64,000 nucleotides of DNA, taken from assembly GCA_032716605.1 (NCBI GenBank), contig CM064519.1, positions 14,137,468 through 14,201,467 on the forward strand, given 5' to 3'. The notes under the pieces are model-generated. The model was not told the DNA's origin, searched no databases, and saw nothing but the letters and a program-made list of their open reading frames with translations. Position numbers and translations under genes: made by a program. This document shows, in pieces, positions 55,313-64,000 of this stretch (within the stretch, counting starts at the first letter, position 1; the number at the start of each line of letters is the position of its first letter). The DNA is from Paralithodes platypus. Taxonomy: Eukaryota > Arthropoda > Malacostraca > Decapoda > Lithodidae.

Positions 55313-55609
55313 CGAGAAGGGGTGATCGGATATTCGTCAACAGTTAATGGTTTCTGTTCTGGTACCAAATGTAGGGACCGACGAAGATTAATATATATCT
55401 ATCCATTGTCGTTTGAGAGATCCGGCAGACAAGCACACTACCAGACAAACAAATCAACATACGAACACACACACACACAGACAGACACCAACGATCACAT
55501 AATCACTGCAAGAGGGGGTAATTTTAGACCTTTACGGTTTCCCCCCCGAGTTTGGACATTTTAAGACGCTTCACTCCATTATTTTGGCGATAATCGACCC
55601 ACCTTTGGA

Positions 55610-55700
55610 ACAAATATGGTTAAGAGGAGATGGGTCGTCTTTCTGGTCCCCTTTATCTCTTGTGTTAAGCCACATTATATTTCAGATTTTATAACGTTCA
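55610..55700 (+). mobile_element. TTAA-A left end
   Basis: TTAAGAGGAGATGGGTCGTC, CTGGTCCCCTTTATCTC, CAGATTTTATAACGTTCAA. It leads straight into the 28-bp minisatellite. Confidence 0.75.
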
Positions 55701-56143
55701 ACTCTCAGCCAATAATTTATGACGTTCAACTCTCAGCCAATAATTTATTACTTTCAACTCTCAGCCAATAATTTATGACGTTCAACTCTCAGCCAATAAT
55801 TTATGACGTTCAACTCTCAGCCAATAATTTATGACGTTCAACTCTCAGCCAATAATTTATGACGTTCAACTCTCGGCCAATAATTTATGACGTTCAACTC
55901 TCAACCAATAATTTATGACGTTCAACTCTCAGCCAATAATTTATGACGTTCAACTCTCAGCCAATAATTTATGACGTTCAACTCTCAGCCAATAATTTAT
56001 GACGTTCAACTCTCAGCCAATAATTTATGACGTTCAACTCTCAGCCAATAATTTATGACGTTCAACTCTCGGCCACTAATTTATGACGTTCAACTCTCAG
56101 CCAATAATTTATGACGTTCAACTCTCAGCCAATAATTTATAGC
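55692..56143. repeat. Minisatellite, 28-bp unit x ~16, from a TTAA-A module
   Basis: GACGTTCAACTCTCAGCCAA TAATTTAT is repeated about 16 times. It resembles the TTAA-A module GACGTTCGGCCCATTAGTTTGG... at the same position in the element, so it appears to be an amplified internal module. Confidence 0.85.
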
Positions 56144-56302
56144 GATGTAATACTGTAAATCAAATAATTGAACTTGATAATGAAGCCAAATTTCCAAGAC
56201 CTGTCCTCTAAACAATAATTACTGATAATATGCAAGCATATTACGCAACTCAACATGTAGGCCTACATACCACTCTAATAAGTACCTTCAAGACTCGTTC
56301 CC

Positions 56303-56755
56303 TTAAGGGGGTCCCCCGCTTTTTGTCTCTCCTTTTCTCTCTTCCTCTGGCTTATATCCATTCGACCCCATTCAAACTCCTATGGTGTAAAAAATATAAA
56401 GAATGTAATTTAAACAAAGCAACATATAAAGAAGGTTATTTTAGTTATATTCTTTATCACAATATTTTGCTTATATTTTACAGTTTGCTCCCTAGACCTC
56501 TAACAACATTAACAAACACTCCCAAGATTCCTTCGAGGTAAATTTGTACATTTTTCCGGAAGAAAAATGTCGCCGAAGGCCGATTCTTACTATATGACAG
56601 TATCTGTGGACTATGTTTTATGACAGGCTCGCTACCGCTCGCCGGGGAAAAAAAGGTACCTAAGCGACGCGAAAACTCATAATATTATGAGTTTTAAAAT
56701 CTCATAACGTAATGAGGCTAAACTTGAGGGAGAAGGGGGTCCAGAAAAAAAAATA
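56303..56755. mobile_element. TTAA-B arm (56303-56388) and TTAA-A copy (56440-56755)
   Basis: TTAAGGGGGTCCCCCGCTTT...CTTATATCCATTCGACCCC is one arm of TTAA-B. From 56440, on the minus strand, a TTAA-A element (CTCCCTAGACCTC, GCCGAAGGCCG, GGCTCGCTACCGCTCGCC) is cut off by the LINE at 56760. Confidence 0.7.
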
Positions 56756-56759
56756 TAAA

Positions 56760-58281
56760 TATACAATGTGTACTACAATTACCAGCACACAATAACACTC
56801 AATCTCACTTCAATCATAGGAAAGCTACTAGAGTCAATTATTGCTAGGAAAATGAGAAACCACTTAGAAACATTTAACTTAATCAATTCTTCTCAGCATG
56901 GATTCACTCAGGGACGTTCTTGCCTTACTAATTTGCTTAGCTTTTTCTCAGAGGTATATGAAGCAGTAGATAATGACAAATCATATGATATTATATATTT
57001 AGATTTCAGTAAAGCTTTCGACAGAGTCCCTCATGAGAGATTGATGAGAAAGGTTGAGGTGCATGGAATAGGTGGGGCGTTGTTAGGATGGATTAGGTCA
57101 TGGCTAATTGGTAGGAAGCAGAGAGTCAGCATAAATGGTACTAAGTCAGAGTGGGGATAAGTCAAGAGTGGTGTCCCCCAGGGATCTGTATTGGGTCCTC
57201 TGTTATTTATCATATACATAAATTACCTTGATTTAGGTATAACTAGTAGGATAAGTAAATTCGCAGACGATACCAAAATAGGGAGACCAATAGATTCAGA
57301 TAGCGACATAGAGTGCCTCCAAAGGGATCTAGATACCTTACATGAATGGTCAGTAAAGTGGCAGATGAATTTTAACATTGACAAATGCAAGGTATTAAAG
57401 ATAGGGAAGACGAATACTAATGCAAAATATAAACTAGCTAATGCTGAATTAGAAAACTCAGACTGCGAGAAAGATTTGGGTGTGTTTGTTAGCAACGATT
57501 TGAAACCTAGAAAACAGTGTATAAGCGTACGTAACAAGGCAAACAGGATTCTGGGGTTCATCTCAAGGAGTGTGAGTAACAGAACTGCTGATGTTATCTT
57601 GAAACTTTACTTGTCATTAGTAAGACCTCATATGGATTATGCTGTCCAATTTTGGTGTCCTTATTACAGAATGGATATAGATTCCTTGGAGAGAGTACAG
57701 CGAAGAATGACAAATATGATTCATAATATTAGAAATCTACCATATGAAGAAAGGTTGAACAAATTAGGCTTACATTCCTTAGAAAGACGCAGAGTTAGAG
57801 GGGATATGATAGAAGTGTTCAAGTGGTTCAGTGGGGTAAATAAAGGAGACATGAAAAATGTACTGAAGCTCAGTGATAGCGAAAGAACTCTAACAAATGG
57901 TTATACATTAGATAAATTTCGTTTCAGAAAAGATATAGGCAAATATTGGTTTGGTAACAGAGTTGTAGATGGATGGAATAGGCTACCAAGTGATATATAG
58001 TGGGATCACGAACGATAGGGAGCTTTAAGATAAAATTAGATAGGCATATGGACGAGATGGGTTGGGTGTGAGGGGATCTACCAGGTGTGGGCCAATCGGC
58101 GCTCAGCAGACCCCCGTTATCTTGTGTTAATCTCTGACCGGTTTGGTGGGGTCAGTACTCAAGGTATTAGTGAGTTGGGCCTATAATTGGGCCTTGTAAT
58201 TGGGGTTGGGTGTGACAGGGATCTGCCTTGTATGGGCCGATCGGCTTTTTGCAGACTCCCATTTTCTTATGTTCTTATGTT
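56760..58281 (+). mobile_element. CR1-like LINE, 5'-truncated, with octamer-repeat 3' end
   Basis: It starts inside the RT (LTSIIGKLLESI) and runs to an ORF end at 57998, then a ~280-bp 3' UTR (GGGCCGATCGGCTTTTTGC) ending in two perfect tandem TTCTTATG octamers (58264-58279). A short direct repeat at the 3' end is characteristic of CR1 elements. It interrupts a TTAA-A copy. Confidence 0.9.
56768..58000 (+). pseudogene. CR1-like ORF2, RT and C-terminal domain, one in-frame stop
   Basis: One continuous frame except for a TAA at 57158-57160. Before it: HGF, YLDFSKAFDRVPH (motif A) and SWLIGRKQRVSING. After it: SGVPQGSVLGP (motif B), SKFADDTK (motif C), NIDKCKVLKIG, LYLSLVRPHMDYAVQFW, RRVRGDMIEVFKW and WFGNRVVDGWNRLPSD. 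The end is at 57998-58000. No frameshifts, so this is the youngest-looking LINE here. Confidence 0.9.
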
Positions 58282-58489
58282 ACGTAACACAAACTCACAG
58301 GAATTTGTAAATAACGATAATGAATTAGTATGGAGCGATGTCTATGCTAACTATCTTTAAGTGTGTGTGTGTGTGTGTGTGTGTAATTCACTTGCTTGTT
58401 CGTCAAGGGGAATCCACGCAATGCGAGCTAAGCTCATTATTATCGCGCCTCCTTAACTGGGAATGTATTGCGTGAAATGCATGTTAAGT

Positions 58490-58866
58490 GTTTATGTATC
58501 GTTGGAATGGCTGTTGATGTGTGTGTAGTCTGTATTTTAGCCAATTGGCGACATCTGGAAACGAAGGCTAAGGGTTAATCTGTACGATATCATTCTCACT
58601 ACGGTACCAGTCTCACCCAAAGGCTTAGGTTGACCAGTAGCTTAGGTTGACCAGTACGATACCCATCTCACCTTGTAACCGATCACCAACCCCAGATGGG
58701 ACGTCACAACTTCGTCCACTTATACCAGGTTCCTATTTATACTGCTAGGTGAACAGAGGCTACACCGTTAGGAGACTTGCCCAAATGTCTCTTCCCCGCC
58801 CGGGTCTCGAACTCGGGACCTTCTGCTTGTGAGCCAGACGCGCTATCAGTTACGCCACGGGGAGGT
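58490..58866 (-). mobile_element. SINE-1, tRNA-Val-like head, full copy
   Basis: On the minus strand the head CCCCGTGGCGTAACTGATAG ... CGGGCGGGG pairs 5' CCCCG with 3' CGGGG. The anticodon loop is CTCACAA (CAC, valine) and the B box is AGTTCGAGACC. The body matches 3791-4164 and ends ...CCATTCCAACGATACATAA. Confidence 0.85.
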
Positions 58867-58886
58867 GTGTGTGTGTGTGTCTGTGT

Positions 58887-58944
<58 letters not shown>

Positions 58945-59014
58945 ATTTTTATGTTTTTACCCTAGACCTTCTTCAGACTTAGAGAAAAAAAGAAAAAAAA
59001 AAAAAAAAAAAAAA
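58866..59014. repeat. (GT)n and poly(A)
   Basis: (GT)n at about 58865-58941 beside the SINE head, and an A-rich tract at 58984-59014. Confidence 0.95.
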
Positions 59015-59283
59015 CCCACAACCCTCCTTCAAATTTGTTGTACATCTGTACATAGGTAGACAATGTCCCGGTTCCTCCGAAGGTATATGCTCGCTATCGA
59101 TCGCCAGGACAAAAACGACACCTAAACGGCACTAGAGGTCTTACAATTGACTAAGAAATAGGTCGAAAGTTCTTTAAATCGCGAACCTAATTGACCGAAT
59201 TTCTTAAAATCTCAAAACTAAGGGAGCAAAACATGAGGGAGAAGGGGGTCCCGAAAAAAAACAAGCAAAAGACTTCCCCTTAA
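58945..59283 (-). mobile_element. TTAA-A element
   Basis: The right end on the plus strand is GACTTCCCCTTAA at 59283. Contains GCTCGCTATCGATCGCCAGG and the module AAAATCTCAAAACTAAGGG. Confidence 0.75.
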
Positions 59284-59389
59284 CTAATAGCGAGTAATCA
59301 AGTAGAGGTATGTTGGCGCAGACTATGTCCTATGCAAAGCAATACAAACCATATCAAACGTGGTACTAACAGATTTGGATAGGGCTTAA

Positions 59390-59771
59390 TTAAGGGGGGG
59401 TGACCTGTTTTTGTTCTGTCCTTTTCTATCGTTCTCTGCCTTGTACCCATTTGGCCCCATTCAGCCTACTGTTAGAAGACGTTTATCCCCATCCAGGTGT
59501 CAATTGTTTACTGGTGAGCGGTAGCGATCCAGCATTATTTTTATTTTTGTTTGACAGCAGGCTAAATTTGTACATTTTTCGATAGAAAAATGTCTCCGGC
59601 GAAGCCGGATTTCTTCATATAATGCTGGGTCGCTATCGCTCGCCAGGAAGAAATCGACACCTAGATGGGGATAAACGTCTTAAATTAGTTGGCTGAATGG
59701 GGCCGAATGGATACAAGCCAGAGAAAGAGAGAAAAGGACAGAAATAACAAAAAGCAGGTCACTCCCCTTAA
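59390..59771. mobile_element. TTAA-B foldback element, full copy (382 bp)
   Basis: TTAAGGGGGGGTGACCTG at the left, CAGGTCACTCCCCTTAA at the right. The arms are inverted over ~150 bp. Centre TTTTTCGATAGAAAAA and GGCGAAGCC. Confidence 0.9.
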
Positions 59772-60039
59772 TCTTAATAATCTGTGCAAGTTTCATTAAA
59801 ATACATTAATATTGACATGTTCTTGACCCAAAAGGTGTCATGTGCCCTTGAATAACTACCTCAAAAATGAACCCAACGCTATTTTTTTCTTTTTCAATGC
59901 ACTTCTTCAGGAAATCGTCTCCCAGTAGCCCTCCCAAAAACACTGACCAATTCCCACCACTGGCCAACGAACACTGGAGAATAACTCCACGAAAACTTGA
60001 CTGAGCACCTGTGAGTTTTTTTTTTCATTTTCCTTTCCA
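59772..60039. other. No recognisable feature
   Basis: Spacer between two TTAA-B elements. No repeat or gene recognised. Confidence 0.5.
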
Positions 60040-60370
60040 TTAAGAGGGGTACCGTTTTTTTTCTCTCTCCTTTTCTCTCTTTTCCTGGCTTGCATGTATT
60101 CGGCCCCATTCAGCCAACTGTTTTAAGACGTTTATCCCCATCCAGGTGTCGATTTCTTCCTGGCGAACGATAGCTAGTCAGCATTGTATGGAGAAATCCG
60201 GCTTCGCCGGATCGAAAAATGTACACATTTAGCTTGCTGGCAAAACAAAAATATTGACATTTGGACGGGGGTAAAAGTCTTAAAACAGTAGGCTGAAGGG
60301 GGCCGAATGGATACAAGCCAAAGAGAGAGGAAGAGAGAGAAAAAAACAAAAGCGAGGTGGGCTCCCTTAA
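60040..60370. mobile_element. TTAA-B foldback element (331 bp)
   Basis: TTAAGAGGGGTACCG at the left, GGTGGGCTCCCTTAA at the right. The centre is shortened, lacking part of the right core (GCTCGCTATCGC). Confidence 0.85.
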
Positions 60371-60454
60371 TGGTGGCCGGCGGGTGGCCTTGACCGAGTA
60401 CTGGATCTTCACTTCCCGGCCGCGGACATTGTTTCTTCTTTTTGTGCTATCTTT

Positions 60455-60471
60455 GGGGGGGGGGGGGGGGG
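60455..60471. repeat. G homopolymer (17)
   Basis: 17 consecutive G. (GT)n follows at about 60620-60642. Confidence 0.95.
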
Positions 60472-60710
60472 TATCGTATTGCAGGAGTTGGTATGTTGAA
60501 TGTCAGGTTATGTAGCTAATTATTTTCCAATGTCAATTATTTGTATATTATCTTGTCGAGTTATTAAATATATTCAGAAGCTCAATTCGTGCTTCTTGAG
60601 CGTATATTTTGCTTTGTTTAGTGTGTGTGTGTGTGTGTGTGATTAGATAATTACATTGATTATCTGAGTAAGGGTAAATATTACAGCAGAAACAACTACT
60701 CTCTCTCTCT

Positions 60711-60955
60711 CATATATATGCTTAGGCCCAATCTCCACTTTTCCTATTTTTGTATTTTATTTTTCCTCTATTTTATTATTTTTGTTTTGTTTGTATTGTC
60801 TTGGGGGTGGCCGACTCAAGACAGAGCAAGAACAGGAAAACACAAAACACAAAACAAAACAGCGAACAAACAGACAGAACACAAAATTCACACACATCTA
60901 GGTCACCCAGGAGAATACCCAGAGACCAGGGTCACCAAGGTCGCTTCTTAATCCT
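60711..60955 (-). mobile_element. LINE RTy 3' UTR fragment
   Basis: On the minus strand CCTGGTCTCTGGGTATTCTC ... CTTGAGTCGGCCACCCCC ... GGAGATTGGGCCTAAGCATA matches the 3' UTR of 26432-27885. The tail is (TA)n instead of (TAGA)n. Confidence 0.8.
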
Positions 60956-60962
60956 TAAGGGG

Positions 60963-61332
60963 TTAAGGTGGGTGACCTGCTTTTTGTTATCTCCTTTTCT
61001 CTCTTTCTCCGGGTTGTATCCATTCGGCCCTAATCCCCATTCAGACTACTTTTTTAAGACGTTTATCCCCATCCAGGTGTAGACTTCTATCGCGAGCCAG
61101 CATTGTATGGAAAAGTCTGGAGACATTTTTCTATCGAAAAATGTAAAAAATTAGCCTGCTGTCAATTTTTTTTGTTTTTAAATATGCTGGCTCGCTTCTG
61201 CTCGCCAGGACAAAAATCGACACCTGGATGGGGATAAACGTCTTAAAACAGTAGGCTGAATGGGGCCGAATGGATTCAACCCAGAGAGAGAGAGAGGGAG
61301 AGAGAGAAAAAAAAATTGGTGGGCCCCCTCAA
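60963..61332. mobile_element. TTAA-B foldback element (370 bp)
   Basis: TTAAGGTGGGTGACCTGC at the left, GGTGGGCCCCCTCAA at the right. It contains the inverted GGTTGTATCCATTCGGCC and GGCCGAATGGATTCAACCC. Confidence 0.85.
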
Positions 61333-61698
61333 TACGCCTATAAATCCCAATTGTCTTATCCATAGCTCACCCGCTATCCCCAAGAAACACAACAACAAAC
61401 AACAATAACAACAATAACAAAGTCAATCACCACAGGTCTTCGTCTTCAACACATACAATAGACTTTTGTCAGGTATGCTGAGTATGTTATGGTTATTCTA
61501 TTATACTTTTATTAATATTAATATTATTATATATATATATATCTTAACCCTATCTATGCCGTATTACTCGGGTAGGTAAGGTTGTTTCTTATTATATTAT
61601 TATCATCATTATGAACTGTATGACCTAGAGTGTGTCCTTGTTTAACCACCTAGAAAAGGTTAGGGTCAGGTAAATATACAGATACAGATCATGGGGTT
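61333..61698. other. No recognisable feature
   Basis: (CAA)n-like bases near 61385-61420 and a (TA)n at about 61530-61543. Nothing else identified. Confidence 0.5.
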
Positions 61699-62035
61699 TT
61701 AAGGGCAGATATCCACCTGGAGGATTTTTTTCTGGACCCCTTTCTCACTCATGTTTAGCGCCGTTGCTTTTGAGATTTTAAGACGTTCGCCCCATTAGTT
61801 TGACGATTTTTAGAACCCTCGCCCCATTTAAGTCAATTTTAAGACCATTCGTGCCATTTAGGTGTCGATTTTTTCTTGGCGAGCGATAGCGAGCCTGTAA
61901 TTTAAGGGGAACCGGCCTACGGCCGGGAAATTTTTCTACCGAAAAATGTACACATTTATCTTGAAAGGGGGTCTAGGGGGGAGTAATTTTAAGCTTGATG
62001 GAAGTCTAGGGAATCAACTAAAAACCTCCCCTTAA
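61699..62035 (+). mobile_element. TTAA-A element, long-terminus subtype (337 bp)
   Basis: It begins TTAAGGGCAGATATCCACC and ends ACCTCCCCTTAA. Core CGAGCGATAGCGAGC and TTTTTCTACCGAAAAA are intact. Confidence 0.85.
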
Positions 62036-62370
62036 GGATTGTTGTTGTTTTGTTATTGTATCCTCGTTCTATAGTAAGAGATAGACACTAATAAATGAAT
62101 ACAAACTATGTAAAGTACAGCAATATGCTCATACTTTGAGTGTTGAGTCCAAATTAGTTCTCGGATAAGCGTTTTAGTGAATTAATCTCTGGGACATACA
62201 TTATTAAATACATCATCTCACATACACATTTACTCCTATGTTTTTCGACAAGTGATGTTTAGGCAAGAGATTTTTCAAGAAGAAGTTTTTAAATATATTA
62301 AACTATGCAATGAATACAATCGCCTCATATTGGAACAAGAATAAAACTGTATGCACTATCATCGTAATAA
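62036..62370. other. No recognisable feature
   Basis: AT-rich spacer. Confidence 0.5.
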
Positions 62371-62371
62371 A

Positions 62372-62602
62372 GGCCTTGATTCTTTCAGTATTCGGTGACG
62401 CAATTCTTTATTTTAATCTGGCTAGCAGTAAACTATTTTATTCAGATTAAGAAGGTATTATGGGAGCCTGCGAGTTAATCGAAATAAAATTGGCACCTAT
62501 GAAACCAAAGGATTCTTCTGAAGTTGAATAAAATCGTCTAATGTTAACCATAATGAACTGAAACCATCACTAAACCGACACTATATCACTGAAGGGATAA
62601 CA
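62372..62602 (+). mobile_element. TTAA-C element, degenerate
   Basis: CAGTATTCGGTGACGC, AATCTGGCTAGCAGTAAAC, GAATAAAATCGTCTAATG, ending CTGAAGGGATAAC. The arms are recognisable but the TTAA ends are eroded. Confidence 0.6.
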
Positions 62603-62682
62603 TTGCCTGATAATTACTAAGTTACTTTATGGTAATGTCCGGGGTTAGCTCTCTGCGGGTCCTCTAATAGTCAGAACTAAAG

Positions 62683-62842
62683 TGTGTGTGTGTGTCTGTG
62701 TGTATCTGTGTGTTGTGTGCGTGTGCGTGTGTGTGTATGTGTAAATGTGTGTGTGTATCTATGTGCGTGTGTGTGTGTGTGTGTGTGTATGTGTGTGTAT
62801 GTGTATGTGTAAGTGTGTATGTATGTGTAAGTGTGTGTGTAT
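62683..62842. repeat. Degenerate (GT)n microsatellite
   Basis: GTGTGT with TATG, TGCG and AAGT interruptions. Confidence 0.95.
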
Positions 62843-62997
62843 GACCTATTACCTCCGTGCCATAGCCTTCTCCTCCCCAATCCTAAACTAACTGTCCTTT
62901 AATAATAATACAAATAAAAAATAAATAAAAAAAGGTTAAAAAAAAAAAAAAAATCAGAACCAAACATGAATAAGCATCCATATACGTGCTCTCTTTC

Positions 62998-63379
62998 TTA
63001 AGGGGGATCACCTGCTGTTTTTGTATCTCCCTTTCTCTCTTTCTCTGGCTTGTATCCATTCGGCCCCATTCAGCCTATTGTTATAAGACGTTTATCCCCA
63101 TCCAGGTGTTGAGTTTTTCCTGGCGATCGATAGCGAGCCAGCATTATATGGAGAAATCCGGCTTCGCTGGAGAAAATTTTCTTTCGAAAAATGTACAAAA
63201 TTAGCCTGCTTTCAATTTTTTGTTTAAAACAATATGTTGGTTCGCTACCGCTCGCCAGGAAAAAATCGACACCTGGATTGGGATAAACGTCTTAAAACAG
63301 TAGCCTGAATGAGGCCGAATGGATACAAGCCAGAAAAAGAGAGAAAAGGAAGAGAACAAAAGCAGGTCACCCCCCTTAG
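62998..63379. mobile_element. TTAA-B foldback element, full copy (382 bp)
   Basis: TTAAGGGGGATCACCTGC at the left, GCAGGTCACCCCCCTTAG at the right. Same length as the copy at 59390-59771. Confidence 0.9.
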
Positions 63380-63452
63380 CGGTAGTAAACAAAAACAGGA
63401 AAGGGAATAAACTCTAATAAGGTGATATTTGTTAGATCACTTCTATCACGTA

Positions 63453-63456
<4 letters not shown>

Positions 63457-63519
<63 letters not shown>

Positions 63520-63520
63520 T
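63457..63520. repeat. (CT)n and (TA)n microsatellite
   Basis: CT to about 63489, then TA to 63519. Confidence 0.95.
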
Positions 63521-64000
63521 TTTTGGATCAATTATAATTATACGCTCTTACTTTGCTTTACCATTATTACAAGATTGTGTACCATATCGTTAATAAACTA
63601 CTCGTTTATAGATAGGCTAATCATATAATAAATAAAAAACAATTATATTAATAAACTGTGAACCAGACTAAGCCATTAAGAAAAATATATAAATGATAAT
63701 GAGTTAATATGACTTAAATACACATAATATATAACAAATTAAATACGCGAATTGATAAGGTAGATAAGATGTTAATCAACTAAACAATCCAACAAATAAA
63801 GAGAGACAACCCAATAACTCAGCATGGTGTTAAGTATGATATAACTGGACATTTATCATCTTAAGCACTTGGACCACCAATGTCCTTGATAAGCTATTTA
63901 GGCTTCTTAAGCACGAACACACCCCCTGCACCCACCCACCCACCCACACACAGCGACAGACAAATTATTTATGTACATTGTCACATATAGCAACGCAAGC
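63521..64000. other. No recognisable feature
   Basis: AT-rich sequence with a short (CCCA)n at about 63933-63950. No gene or repeat family recognised. Confidence 0.5.

Overview
The window looks like repeat-dominated, gene-poor DNA from an arthropod, most likely a decapod crustacean. This placement is inference. It rests on dense GA, CA, TA and GATA microsatellites, several tRNA-derived SINE families, CR1-like and other non-LTR retrotransposons of a kind familiar from crab and shrimp genomes, and stretches of the arthropod telomere pentamer TTAGG. I found no intact host protein gene, rRNA gene or functional tRNA gene. All long open frames are pieces of LINE open reading frames or translations of tandem repeats.

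Layout. Positions 1-5.9 kb hold microsatellites, a TTAA foldback element and two SINEs. A 100-base run of N (16777-16876) separates two copies of one ~11 kb segment (5924-16776 and 16877-27903). The duplication starts at the first base after the gap and ends at the last base before it, so it is best read as two overlapping contigs, perhaps two haplotypes, that were not merged. That segment carries SINEs, MITEs, minisatellites, a palindrome containing TTAGG repeats, and two 5'-truncated LINEs. From 28 to 36 kb there are MITEs and minisatellites. From 37 to 41.8 kb lies a nearly full-length but broken CR1-like LINE on the minus strand, with ORF1 (zinc finger, coiled coil, SGNH esterase) and ORF2 (endonuclease and RT), and a SINE inserted in ORF1. 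A second LINE 3' portion lies at 42-43 kb, a second CR1-like LINE at 44.2-46.7 kb (+), and a third at 56.8-58.3 kb (+). The rest, 47-64 kb, is mostly TTAA-bounded MITEs and minisatellites.

The most distinctive content is a set of related short elements bounded by TTAA, named here TTAA-A (~375 bp), TTAA-A2 (~397 bp), TTAA-B (~380 bp foldback) and TTAA-C (~220 bp palindrome). They occur on both strands, insert next to and inside one another at shared TTAA sites, and have no visible transposase here. TTAA boundaries suggest piggyBac-type mobilisation. A, A2 and B share an internal core with two small hairpins. Three minisatellites grow out of TTAA-A sequence. Further palindromic families (MITE-D, -E, -F) and four SINE families (SINE-1 to -4) are named here for convenience only. 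Family boundaries were set by eye, so ends are accurate to a few bases where TTAA is visible and to tens of bases elsewhere.
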